DNA from: Enterobacteriaceae bacterium UBA3516
GTDB lineage: Bacteria > Pseudomonadota > Gammaproteobacteria > Enterobacterales > Enterobacteriaceae
Length of the DNA: 13,827 nt
Reading direction: 5' to 3'
Assembly: GCA_002377245.1 (NCBI GenBank)
Contig: DFPL01000285.1
Coordinates: 1 to 13,827 of the forward strand
The notes under the pieces were generated by a model that had not been told where the DNA came from, searched no databases, and saw only the letters and a list, made by a program, of their open reading frames with translations. Of the stretch, positions 6,889 to 13,715 are shown piece by piece. Numbering within the stretch: position 1 is the first letter of the stretch; each line of letters opens with the position of its first letter. A program made the position numbers and the translations under genes.

Positions 6889-7848
6889 ATGGCTGCAACC
6901 AAGCCGGCTTTTAGCCCCCCGGGCAAAAAAGGTGACATGATATTCAGCGCGCTGGTAAAACTGGCTGCGCTGATTGTGCTATTGCTGCTCGGCGGCATTA
7001 TTGTGTCTCTGATTTTCTCCTCCTGGCCGAGTATTCAGAAATTCGGATTCTCCTTCCTTTGGACAAAAGAGTGGGATGCGCCGAACGAAATTTTTGGTGC
7101 GCTGGTGCCGATTTACGGCACGCTGGTCACCTCTTTTATCGCCCTGCTGATCGCTGTCCCGGTCAGTTTCGGTATCGCTCTGTTTCTGACTGAACTGGCG
7201 CCTGGCTGGCTGAAGCGCCCGTTAGGGATTGCGATTGAGCTGCTGGCAGCGATTCCCAGTATTGTTTACGGCATGTGGGGGTTGTTCATCTTTGCGCCGC
7301 TGTTTGCCAAATATTTCCAGGAACCGGTCGGCAATGTGATGTCAGCGATTCCTTTTGTTGGCGCACTGTTTTCCGGTCCGGCGTTCGGTATTGGGATTCT
7401 GGCTGCAGGCGTGATCCTCGCCATCATGATTATTCCTTACATCGCTTCCGTTATGCGCGATGTATTTGAACAAACCCCAGTGATGATGAAAGAGTCAGCC
7501 TATGGCATTGGCTGCACCACCTGGGAAGTTATCTGGCGTATCGTTCTGCCGTTCACCAAAAACGGTGTGATTGGTGGTGTGATGTTGGGGCTGGGCCGTG
7601 CGTTAGGTGAAACCATGGCGGTAACCTTCATCATCGGTAACACCTACCAGCTCGACAGCGCATCGCTGTTTATGCCGGGTAACAGTATTACTTCCGCACT
7701 GGCGAATGAGTTCGCTGAAGCGGAGTCCGGACTGCATGTTGCCGCCCTGATGGAACTGGGTCTGATCCTGTTCGTGATTACCTTTATCGTGCTGGCAATC
7801 TCAAAAGTGATGATCATGCGTCTGGCGAAAAATGAGGGGGCACGCTAA
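6889..7848 (+). CDS. pstC: Phosphate ABC transporter permease PstC
   Basis: Inner-membrane permease subunit that pairs with PstA to form the phosphate channel. The 319 residues equal the E. coli length. It has a short cytoplasmic N-terminus and about six hydrophobic segments (near residues 20-43, 72-100, 112-139, 163-188, 224-250 and 285-307). The EAA-type loop that contacts PstB is at about 202-221 (ESAYGIGCTTWEVIWR). Arg237 and Glu241 lie in the conserved GLGRALGETMA segment, linked in E. coli to phosphate transport. A modest ribosome site (AAGAG) precedes ATG 6889. The stop codon overlaps the pstA start (TAATG), implying translational coupling. Confidence 0.97.
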   Translation: MAATKPAFSPPGKKGDMIFSALVKLAALIVLLLLGGIIVSLIFSSWPSIQKFGFSFLWTKEWDAPNEIFGALVPIYGTLVTSFIALLIAVPVSFGIALFLTELAPGWLKRPLGIAIELLAAIPSIVYGMWGLFIFAPLFAKYFQEPVGNVMSAIPFVGALFSGPAFGIGILAAGVILAIMIIPYIASVMRDVFEQTPVMMKESAYGIGCTTWEVIWRIVLPFTKNGVIGGVMLGLGRALGETMAVTFIIGNTYQLDSASLFMPGNSITSALANEFAEAESGLHVAALMELGLILFVITFIVLAISKVMIMRLAKNEGAR

Positions 7849-8735
7849 TGGCTACGCTCGAAATGCAAGCCTCAACTGAACTGGCAGAATCCCGCCGTAA
7901 GATGCAGGCAAAACGCCGTGCGAAAAACCGTATTGCGCTTACGCTCTCCATGGCGACGATGGCATTCGGTTTGTTCTGGCTTATCTGGATCCTGATGTCG
8001 ACCGTGACACGCGGTTTTGACGGCATGTCCCTTGCGCTCTTCACCGAAATGACGCCGCCGCCGAACACGGCGGGCGGGGGGCTGGCTAATGCCCTGGCAG
8101 GCAGTGGATTACTGATTTTCTGGGCCACCGCTTTCGGTACGCCATTGGGCATCCTTGCTGGTATTTACCTTGCTGAATACGGGCGTAAATCCTGGCTCGC
8201 TGAAGTGATTCGCTTCATTAACGATATTCTGCTTTCTGCCCCGTCTATCGTTGTCGGCCTCTTTGTCTATACCATTGTGGTGATGCAGATGCAGCACTTC
8301 TCTGGCTGGGCTGGCGTGATTGCACTGGCGTTGCTGCAGGTTCCTATCGTGATTCGTACCACTGAAAACATGCTGAAACTGGTACCGGACAGCCTGCGTG
8401 AAGCGGCCTACGCGCTGGGAACGCCGAAGTGGAAGATGATTTCTGCGATTACGCTTAAAGCCTCGGTTTCCGGCATTCTGACCGGTGTTCTGCTGGCGAT
8501 TGCGCGTATTGCAGGTGAAACAGCCCCGCTGCTGTTTACTGCGCTCTCGAATCAGTTCTGGAGTACCGACATGATGCAGCCTATCGCCAACCTGCCGGTC
8601 ACCATCTTCAAATTCGCCATGAGCCCGTTTGCTGAGTGGCAACAACTGGCCTGGGCTGGTGTGTTGCTGATTACGTTGTGTGTGCTGTTGTTGAATATTC
8701 TGGCGCGCGTCGTTTTCGCGAACAAGAAACACTAA
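7848..8735 (+). CDS. pstA: Phosphate ABC transporter permease PstA
   Basis: Second inner-membrane permease of the Pst complex. At 295 residues it is one shorter than E. coli PstA, ending FANKKH. A basic cytoplasmic N-terminus (RRKMQAKRRAKNR, 16-28) is followed by about six membrane segments. The EAA loop (about 185-204, EAAYALGTPKWKMISA) faces the ATPase, and the ARIAGETAPLL motif (Arg220) mirrors the PstC RALGETMA segment. The ATG shares one base with the pstC stop (TAATG), and GAGGGGG at 7834-7840 inside pstC is its ribosome site. The 45-bp gap to pstB holds only a small imperfect hairpin and the pstB ribosome site. Confidence 0.97.
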   Translation: MATLEMQASTELAESRRKMQAKRRAKNRIALTLSMATMAFGLFWLIWILMSTVTRGFDGMSLALFTEMTPPPNTAGGGLANALAGSGLLIFWATAFGTPLGILAGIYLAEYGRKSWLAEVIRFINDILLSAPSIVVGLFVYTIVVMQMQHFSGWAGVIALALLQVPIVIRTTENMLKLVPDSLREAAYALGTPKWKMISAITLKASVSGILTGVLLAIARIAGETAPLLFTALSNQFWSTDMMQPIANLPVTIFKFAMSPFAEWQQLAWAGVLLITLCVLLLNILARVVFANKKH

Positions 8736-8780
8736 TTTTTGCGGCACGGCGTAAGCGGTGCTGATTGAGGAAAGAGACTA

Positions 8781-9554
8781 ATGAGTATGGTTGAGACAAC
8801 GCCGGACAAAATTCAGGTTCGTGATTTGAACTTCTATTACGGTAAATTCCATGCCCTGAAGAACATCAGCCTGGATATTGCTAAAAATCAGGTCACGGCA
8901 TTCATCGGGCCATCAGGCTGCGGTAAATCCACCCTGCTGCGTACGTTCAACAAAATGTATGAGCTGTACCCGGAACAGCGAGCGGAAGGTGAGATCCTGC
9001 TGGATGGGGATAACATCCTCACTAACACCCAGGATATCGCCCTGCTGCGCGCGAAAGTCGGGATGGTATTCCAGAAACCCACGCCGTTCCCGATGTCGAT
9101 TTATGACAACATCGCCTTTGGTGTGCGTTTGTTTGAAAAGCTTTCTCGTCCGGATATGGACGAACGTGTGCAGTGGGCATTGACCAAGGCCGCATTGTGG
9201 AATGAAACCAAAGATAAGTTGCACCAGAGTGGTTACTCTCTCTCTGGTGGTCAGCAGCAGCGTCTGTGCATCGCGCGCGGTATCGCTATTCGCCCGGAAG
9301 TGTTGCTGCTGGATGAGCCTTGTTCTGCACTGGATCCGATCTCAACGGGTCGTATTGAAGAGCTGATTACTGAGCTTAAGCAGGATTACACCGTTGTGAT
9401 TGTTACCCACAACATGCAGCAGGCTGCGCGTTGCTCCGATCACACAGCGTTTATGTACCTCGGCGAGTTGATTGAGTTCAGTAATACTGATGATCTGTTC
9501 ACGAAGCCGAAGAAGAAACAAACCGAAGATTATATTACTGGCCGCTACGGTTGA
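8781..9554 (+). CDS. pstB: Phosphate ABC transporter ATPase PstB
   Basis: ATP-binding subunit that powers phosphate uptake, peripheral on the inner membrane. The 257 residues equal the E. coli length. Walker A GPSGCGKS is at 43-50, the Q-loop Gln at 98, the signature LSGGQ at 154-158, Walker B VLLLDEP at 174-180 and the switch His at 210 (VTHNM). All catalytic motifs are intact. ATG 8781 follows GAGGAAAGAG; an in-frame ATG at 8787 is possible but the upstream one matches the family. With PhoU and PhoR it also takes part in signalling phosphate sufficiency. Its stop TGA abuts an ERIC element. Confidence 0.97.
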   Translation: MSMVETTPDKIQVRDLNFYYGKFHALKNISLDIAKNQVTAFIGPSGCGKSTLLRTFNKMYELYPEQRAEGEILLDGDNILTNTQDIALLRAKVGMVFQKPTPFPMSIYDNIAFGVRLFEKLSRPDMDERVQWALTKAALWNETKDKLHQSGYSLSGGQQQRLCIARGIAIRPEVLLLDEPCSALDPISTGRIEELITELKQDYTVVIVTHNMQQAARCSDHTAFMYLGELIEFSNTDDLFTKPKKKQTEDYITGRYG

Positions 9555-9680
9555 TATGCCCTTCATCTTTCAGGCCGTACCCGCGTTGGCTGTCTTTGCT
9601 CACTCCGGTCACGTAGTCATCTACGTTTCCGGGGATTCGCGCAGTTGCCGCCTTGCTACAGCCAGAAATCTTTTGGGCAT
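9555..9680. repeat. ERIC (IRU) element between pstB and phoU
   Basis: This 126-bp segment matches the enterobacterial repetitive intergenic consensus. The core GCTCACTCCGGTCACGTAG ... CTACGTTTCCGGGGATTCGC corresponds to the widely used ERIC2 and ERIC1R core sequences as I recall them. The ends ATGCCC (9556) and GGGCAT (9675-9680) form terminal inverted repeats of a long imperfect palindrome. It starts at the base after the pstB stop and ends two bases before the phoU ribosome site. It is non-coding and transcribed within the operon, so it may act as a foldback or RNase E site. Confidence 0.88.
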
Positions 9681-9691
9681 CTGGAGGAACG

Positions 9692-10417
9692 ATGGACAAC
9701 CTTAACCTTAATAAACACATTTCTGGCCAGTTTAACGCTGAGCTGGAAAGTATCCGCACTCAGGTCATGACCATGGGTGGGATGGTAGAGCAGCAGCTTT
9801 CTGATGCGATTACCGCCATGCACAACCAGGACAGCGAGCTGGCGCAGCGCGTTGTCGAAGGTGATAAGCAGGTCAATATGATGGAAGTCGCCATCGATGA
9901 AGCCTGCGTACGCATCATTGCAAAGCGTCAGCCGACCGCCAGCGACTTGCGCCTGGTGATGGCGATTATCAAGACCATCGCTGAGCTGGAACGTATTGGC
10001 GACGTGGCGGATAAAATCTGCCGCACGGCGCTGGAGAAATTCTCTTCTCAGCATCAGCCGTTGCTGGTCAGCCTCGAGTCTCTGGGCCGCCATACCGTAC
10101 AGATGCTGCATGATGTGCTGGATGCGTTTGCGCGTATGGATCTTGACGAAGCGGTGCGTATCTACCGTGAAGACAAGAAAGTGGATCAGGAATATGAAGG
10201 CATCGTGCGTCAGCTGATGACCTACATGATGGAAGATCCACGCACGATTCCCAGCGTGTTGACTGCCCTGTTCTGCGCACGTTCCATCGAGCGTATTGGC
10301 GACCGCTGCCAGAACATCTGCGAATACATCTTCTACTTCGTGAAAGGCCAGGACTTCCGTCACGTGGGCGGCGATGAACTGGACAAATTGCTTGCGGGCC
10401 ATGACCCTAAAGAGTGA
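9692..10417 (+). CDS. phoU: Phosphate signalling protein PhoU
   Basis: Negative regulator linking the PstSCAB transporter to PhoR; it keeps the Pho regulon off when phosphate is ample. From ATG 9692 the product is 241 residues, the E. coli length. It is two repeats of a three-helix bundle, each with the metal-binding E-R-I-G-D motif (Glu100-Asp104 in ELERIGDVADKI and Glu200-Asp204 in SIERIGDRCQNI). GGAGG at 9683-9687 fixes the start; an upstream in-frame extension falls in the ERIC element and has no ribosome site. No clear rho-independent terminator follows, only a 6-bp hairpin (10429-10434 with 10446-10451) without a T run. Read-through may therefore reach the RAT/terminator modules downstream. 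Confidence 0.97.
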   Translation: MDNLNLNKHISGQFNAELESIRTQVMTMGGMVEQQLSDAITAMHNQDSELAQRVVEGDKQVNMMEVAIDEACVRIIAKRQPTASDLRLVMAIIKTIAELERIGDVADKICRTALEKFSSQHQPLLVSLESLGRHTVQMLHDVLDAFARMDLDEAVRIYREDKKVDQEYEGIVRQLMTYMMEDPRTIPSVLTALFCARSIERIGDRCQNICEYIFYFVKGQDFRHVGGDELDKLLAGHDPKE

Positions 10418-10471
10418 TTTTGCTCTCTGACATAACACTTAAGGCTATGTCGCGAATGTAAGACGGGCAAA

Positions 10472-10493
10472 AAATTCGCGGTGAATCACAGTT
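10472..10493. promoter_or_regulatory. Candidate CRP (cAMP receptor protein) site
   Basis: On the minus strand this reads AACTGTGA, six bases, then GCGAATTT. The first half matches the CRP half-site AAATGTGA at seven of eight positions and the second matches at about five of eight. Its centre is about 61 bp upstream of the predicted start of the downstream promoter, the usual class I distance. E. coli bgl is also CRP-dependent. Judged by eye. Confidence 0.4.
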
Positions 10494-10507
10494 TGTTCTT
10501 TTGCTCA

Positions 10508-10543
10508 TTGCTGGCGGATTAAAAATCGCTATGTTGTGGGCTG
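10508..10543 (+). promoter_or_regulatory. Candidate promoter of the bglH-yieL unit
   Basis: TTGCTG (10508-10513) and TATGTT (10530-10535), 16 bp apart, are a weak sigma70-like pair. They would start RNA near 10542, just before RAT1 at 10549. Weak core elements fit a CRP-activated promoter. Other hexamer pairs in this AT-rich stretch are possible. Confidence 0.35.
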
Positions 10544-10548
10544 AAACT

Positions 10549-10576
10549 GGATTGCTACCGCGTTGCGGGCTAAACC
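10549..10576 (+). promoter_or_regulatory. RAT1: BglG-type ribonucleic antiterminator
   Basis: This 28-base segment follows the E. coli bgl RAT: it opens GGATTG, keeps TAC, and ends GGGC-TAAACC. The upper stem is CCGC (10558-10561) pairing with GCGG around a GTT loop, where E. coli has CTGC with GCAG, a compensated change. Its last four bases (10573-10576) are also the start of the terminator stem that follows. A bound BglG/LicT-family protein would therefore block termination. Confidence 0.8.
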
Positions 10577-10616
10577 TGACATCTCTTTAACGGAGGTGCC
10601 GGGTTTTTTTGTTTTT
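10572..10616 (+). terminator. t1: terminator overlapping RAT1
   Basis: AACCTGACATCTC (10573-10585) pairs with GAGGTGCCGGGTT (10593-10605), 13 positions with one mismatch, over a seven-base loop. T7-G-T5 follows. It overlaps the 3' end of RAT1, the standard layout of antitermination control. It could also stop read-through from phoU. Confidence 0.88.
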
Positions 10617-10659
10617 GGGGCACGGAAAAGTGCGCCGCCGCATTGCGATATCCAGCACA

Positions 10660-10689
10660 GGATTGTTACTGCATTAGACAGGCAAAACC
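10660..10689 (+). promoter_or_regulatory. RAT2: BglG-type ribonucleic antiterminator
   Basis: The first 16 bases, GGATTGTTACTGCATT, are identical to the bgl RAT as I recall it, and AGGCAAAACC closes it. The loop is one base longer than in E. coli (AGACAG where E. coli has CGCAG). The last six bases (10684-10689) form part of the 5' arm of the next terminator. It lies 111 bp downstream of RAT1 with no gene between. Confidence 0.88.
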
Positions 10690-10732
10690 TGAACCCGCAC
10701 GTATTGTTACGTGCGGGTTCAGGTTTTTTTTT
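10684..10732 (+). terminator. t2: strong terminator overlapping RAT2
   Basis: Bases 10684-10703 pair with 10708-10727 without a mismatch (20 bp including the A-T base; core AACCTGAACCCGCACGT) over a four-base loop, followed by nine T (10724-10732). It ends 26 bp before the bglH start, so most RNA should stop here unless RAT2 is held open. Confidence 0.93.
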
Positions 10733-10758
10733 ATTCAAAAAATGGTTGGATGGAAACC

Positions 10759-12348
10759 ATGAAAAAAACAATACCCTTAATTCTGGCATCATCATTTTTA
10801 TACTCCGTTACACCTGCTGTGGCTGCGACAGAAAACCTGACTATCGAACAGCGCCTGGCGGCGCTGGAGAAAGATCTCAGCGAAACGAAAAAGGAATTAC
10901 AGCGCTACAAGGACGATGAGAAAAACAAACAGGCGTTGTATTACGCTCAACCTACAGCCACTGCTGCAAAAGCCCCGGTTGCTGCACCGTCGGCAGTGCT
11001 GGTTCAGGCCGCGCCAGCGGCGGACACGCAACCTGCGAAAACAGAGGCGGTAACGCCGATGTCGATGAAGGATCTCAGTAAGTACGTTAAGGATGAAATT
11101 GGTTTTAGTTACAACGGTTATATCCGTTCGGGTTGGGGGGCTTCCACCAATGGCTCGCCAAAATCATGGGCTATCGGATCGCTGGGGCGCTTTGGTAATG
11201 AGTACACCAGCTGGTTTGATTTGCAGCTCTCTCAGCGTGTCTACAATGAAAATGGCAAAACGGCGAAGGCCGTGGTGATGCTGGACGGTAACGTCGGTCA
11301 GTCTTATGCGTCGGGCTGGTTTGGCGACAACAGCAGCAACGATAATCTCCTGCAATTCTCCGATATCTACCTGACCACCACCGGGTTCCTGCCGTTTGCG
11401 CCTGAGGCTGAACTATGGGTCGGTAAACATCAGCTACCTAAGCACGAAGTGCAGATGCTTGACTGGAAAACCCTCCCTACCGATAACGCGGGCGGTGTCG
11501 GGATCGAAAATATGGTGCTGGGTAGCGGCAAGCTGGATATTGCCCTGCTGCGTGCCGATATCGACCAGTACGATCGTACGCTCAGCCACTCGCAGCAGCT
11601 CAACACCAACACCGTGGATGTGCGTTATAAAGCGATTCCGCTATGGAATAACGCTGAGTTGATGGTGAATGGTCGTTATGCGATGGGGAACTCGACCGAC
11701 GAGCAGAAAGATAACGTTAACGACAACGGGTATTACAAATGGAAAGATACTTGGATGGTAGGAACGGCGCTGACGCAGAAGTTCAATAACGGCGGCTTTA
11801 ACGAGTTTAGCTTCCTGATGGCGAACAACTCACTGGCCAGCAGCTTCTCCCGCTACACCGACTCCAGTCCGAATACAGCCTTTAATGGTCGTTACTATGG
11901 CGATCACACCAACGGTACGGCAATTCGTCTGGTCTCTCAGGGGGAAACGTATCTGACCGACAACGTGATCCTTGCCAACGCACTGGTCTATTCACGTGGT
12001 GAAGATGTCTACAGCTACGAAACCGGCGCGCACAGTGATTTTACCAGCTACCGCGCAGTGATTCGCCCATCTTATGTCTGGGATAAATACAACCAGTCTG
12101 GTGTAGAACTGGCATATTTCAATCAACAGAACAAAGATCAACTGGGGGTGAAGTACAAAGAGTCTGGTTATAAAACCACGCTTTACCATGCGCTTAAGGT
12201 CAACACCAGCTTACTGACTTCTCGTCCGGAAATTCGTTTTTATGGGACTTACATCCACGCATTAAACAACGAACTGGATAACTTTAGCTTTGCCGATGAG
12301 AAAAACGACCAGTTTGCGGCGGGCGTACAAGCCGAAGTCTGGTGGTAA
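10759..12348 (+). CDS. bglH: BglH-like carbohydrate-specific outer-membrane porin (LamB family)
   Basis: Predicted outer-membrane channel for beta-glucosides or related oligosaccharides, 529 residues (E. coli BglH 538). The start is ATG 10759, which gives a clean signal peptide (MKK, hydrophobic core, TPAVA|A near residue 22). Longer in-frame GTG starts at 10711 onwards lie inside the terminator. The mature N-terminus has a coiled-coil segment (about 25-57, IEQRLAALEKDLSETKKEL), as in BglH/ScrY-type porins. An Ala/Pro/Thr-rich linker (about 62-100) leads to the LamB-type beta-barrel from MSMKDLSKYVKDEIGF (about 101). KSWAIGSLGRFGNEY and the aromatic C-terminus QAEVWW match the family. It sits 26 bp behind RAT2/t2, and yieL follows after 55 bp with no terminator. 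bglG, bglF and bglB are absent beside it. Confidence 0.93.
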   Translation: MKKTIPLILASSFLYSVTPAVAATENLTIEQRLAALEKDLSETKKELQRYKDDEKNKQALYYAQPTATAAKAPVAAPSAVLVQAAPAADTQPAKTEAVTPMSMKDLSKYVKDEIGFSYNGYIRSGWGASTNGSPKSWAIGSLGRFGNEYTSWFDLQLSQRVYNENGKTAKAVVMLDGNVGQSYASGWFGDNSSNDNLLQFSDIYLTTTGFLPFAPEAELWVGKHQLPKHEVQMLDWKTLPTDNAGGVGIENMVLGSGKLDIALLRADIDQYDRTLSHSQQLNTNTVDVRYKAIPLWNNAELMVNGRYAMGNSTDEQKDNVNDNGYYKWKDTWMVGTALTQKFNNGGFNEFSFLMANNSLASSFSRYTDSSPNTAFNGRYYGDHTNGTAIRLVSQGETYLTDNVILANALVYSRGEDVYSYETGAHSDFTSYRAVIRPSYVWDKYNQSGVELAYFNQQNKDQLGVKYKESGYKTTLYHALKVNTSLLTSRPEIRFYGTYIHALNNELDNFSFADEKNDQFAAGVQAEVWW

Positions 12349-12403
12349 AGCGTGCGAAGAGTAATCGATGAGTCTGAACGGAAAACAACATGAAGGTAAT
12401 GAT

Positions 12404-13582
12404 ATGAAACGACAACTTACCTGTCTGACCCTTGCGGTATCAGCGCTGTTAGGCGCTATGGCAGTTCCTGCGTTTGCAGCACCCTTCCCGGTCACGCCAG
12501 ATATGTCTGTTCCGGTAAGCCAGTATGTTACGCAGGTCAACGCAGATAAGAGCATCACCTATCGCCTGTTCGCGCCGGGAGCTAAACGTGTTTCGGTGGT
12601 TACCGGGTCCACGCCGGACAGCTTCGTCTCCCATGATATGACCAAAGACGACAGCGGTGTCTGGTCCTGGAAGAGCGAGAGCCTGGCACCGAATCTCTAC
12701 GAGTACTATTTCGATGTGGACGGGTTCCGCTCGGTAGACACCGGCAGCCGTTATCAGAAGCCGCAGCGCCAGGTGAATACCAGCCTGATTCTGGTGCCGG
12801 GGAGCATTCTGGACGATCGCGCGGTTCCTCATGGCGACCTGCTGACCGTGACCTACCATTCAAAAGAGCTGCGTTCTGAGCGTCGCGTCTATATCTGGAC
12901 GCCGCCGGGCTATAACGGCAAAGGTGAACCGCTGCCGGTGCTCTACTTCTATCATGGCTTTGGTGACACCGGTCTTTCGGCGATCGACCAGGGGCGTCTG
13001 CCGCAGATCATGGATAACCTGCTGGCAGAAGGCAAAATTAAGCCGATGCTGGTGGTTGTGCCGGATACAGAGACCGACATCGTGCAGGCGATTGCGGAAA
13101 ATTATCCGCCGAAAGAGCGGCGTAAGACCTTCTATCCTCTTAATGCCAAAGCGGCTGACCGGGAATTAATGCATGACATTATTCCGCTGGTCGACGGTCG
13201 ATTTAACGTGCGTAAGGACGCAGCCGGGCGCGCCCTGGCGGGATTATCGCAAGGTGGCTATCAGGCGCTGGTGTCAGGGATGAACCATCTGGAGAGTTTC
13301 GGCTGGCTGGCGACCTTCAGCGGCGTGACCACCACAACGGTACCGGACGCAGGGGTGACGGCACAGCTTAATAAACCGCAGGGGGTTAATGCCCAGCTTC
13401 ATAACTTTACGGTGGTGGTGGGCGAGAAAGACTCGGTGACCGGTAAAGATATTGCGGGCCTTAAAAGTGAACTGGAGAAGCAGGGCATCAAGTTTGATTA
13501 CAAGATGTACCCGGGCCTGAACCATGAAATGGACGTCTGGCGTCCGGCTTATGCTGAGTTTGTGCAGAAGTTATTTAAGTAA
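12404..13582 (+). CDS. yieL: Exported CE1/esterase-D family hydrolase (YieL-like, putative feruloyl or acetyl-xylan esterase)
   Basis: Predicted secreted serine esterase of 392 residues. A Sec signal peptide (1-25, VPAFA|APFPV) is followed by a CBM48-like immunoglobulin-fold domain (about 30-115, TYRLFAPGAKRVSVV and LYEYYFDVDG) and an esterase-D alpha/beta-hydrolase domain (about 125-392). The likely triad is Ser282 in GLSQGG, Asp343 (VVGEKDSV) and His374 (GLNHEMDVW). The HGFGD segment probably forms the oxyanion region. This is the architecture of feruloyl/acetyl-xylan esterases and of E. coli YieL, which also follows bglH. ATG 12404 has AAGG seven bases upstream; an in-frame ATG at 12368 would bury the signal peptide. 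Cotranscription with bglH suggests it trims acyl groups from plant oligosaccharides; the substrate is not provable here. Confidence 0.88.
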   Translation: MKRQLTCLTLAVSALLGAMAVPAFAAPFPVTPDMSVPVSQYVTQVNADKSITYRLFAPGAKRVSVVTGSTPDSFVSHDMTKDDSGVWSWKSESLAPNLYEYYFDVDGFRSVDTGSRYQKPQRQVNTSLILVPGSILDDRAVPHGDLLTVTYHSKELRSERRVYIWTPPGYNGKGEPLPVLYFYHGFGDTGLSAIDQGRLPQIMDNLLAEGKIKPMLVVVPDTETDIVQAIAENYPPKERRKTFYPLNAKAADRELMHDIIPLVDGRFNVRKDAAGRALAGLSQGGYQALVSGMNHLESFGWLATFSGVTTTTVPDAGVTAQLNKPQGVNAQLHNFTVVVGEKDSVTGKDIAGLKSELEKQGIKFDYKMYPGLNHEMDVWRPAYAEFVQKLFK

Positions 13583-13630
13583 GGTGTTACGCCTCTCTCT
13601 TCGCAGGCTGAGGGATCCCCACAAAAAAAT

Positions 13631-13653
13631 GCGAGCACACTCGGTCCTCTCGC
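13631..13653 (-). terminator. Possible weak terminator on the minus strand
   Basis: Read on the minus strand, GCGAG and CTCGC can pair (or CGAG-TGTG-CTCG more locally), followed by CA and seven T (13623-13629). It would fit a convergent gene entering from the right edge. The stem is short, so support is weak. Confidence 0.25.
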
Positions 13654-13683
13654 CCCTCCGGGGAGAGGGCTAGGGTGAGGGGG
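13644..13683. repeat. REP-like GC-rich palindromic intergenic repeat
   Basis: CCTCT (13646-13650) and CCCC (13653-13656) pair with GGGG (13660-13663) and AGAGG (13664-13668), with a CG bulge. The tail GGCTAGGGTGAGGGGG follows. This CCTCTC...GGGGAGAGGG-TAGGGTGAGGGG pattern is a common dispersed intergenic repeat in Klebsiella, Enterobacter and other gammaproteobacteria. Family assignment is from memory. Confidence 0.65.
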
Positions 13684-13715
13684 AAAATGCAGCTCTGATG
13701 GACATTCCGTTCACC

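Noticed and set aside
9653..9691. N-terminal extension of phoU
   Set aside because: It falls inside the ERIC element and past the GGAGG at 9683-9687; start at 9692 gives the exact family length of 241.
6874..10420. Shared 13-mer TAAAGAGTGATTT before pstC and at the phoU stop codon
   Set aside because: At phoU it encodes the family-typical C-terminus (PKE-stop) and at pstC it is the ribosome site; too short and functionally explained, so taken as coincidence.
10429..10451. Hairpin after phoU as the pst operon terminator
   Set aside because: Only 6 AT-rich base pairs, an 11-base loop and no T run; not a credible rho-independent terminator.
10617..10659. Remnant of bglG between the two RAT modules
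   Set aside because: The segment is only 43 bp, with a small GCAC/GTGC hairpin; translation in any frame shows nothing recognisable as BglG.
10711..10758. Upstream GTG/ATG in-frame extension of bglH (16 extra residues)
   Set aside because: The extension lies in the t2 hairpin and its T tract, has no ribosome site, and would bury the signal peptide that begins at ATG 10759.
12368..12403. Upstream ATG for yieL
   Set aside because: It adds 12 polar residues before a clear Sec signal peptide, and AAGG at 12393-12396 serves the ATG at 12404.
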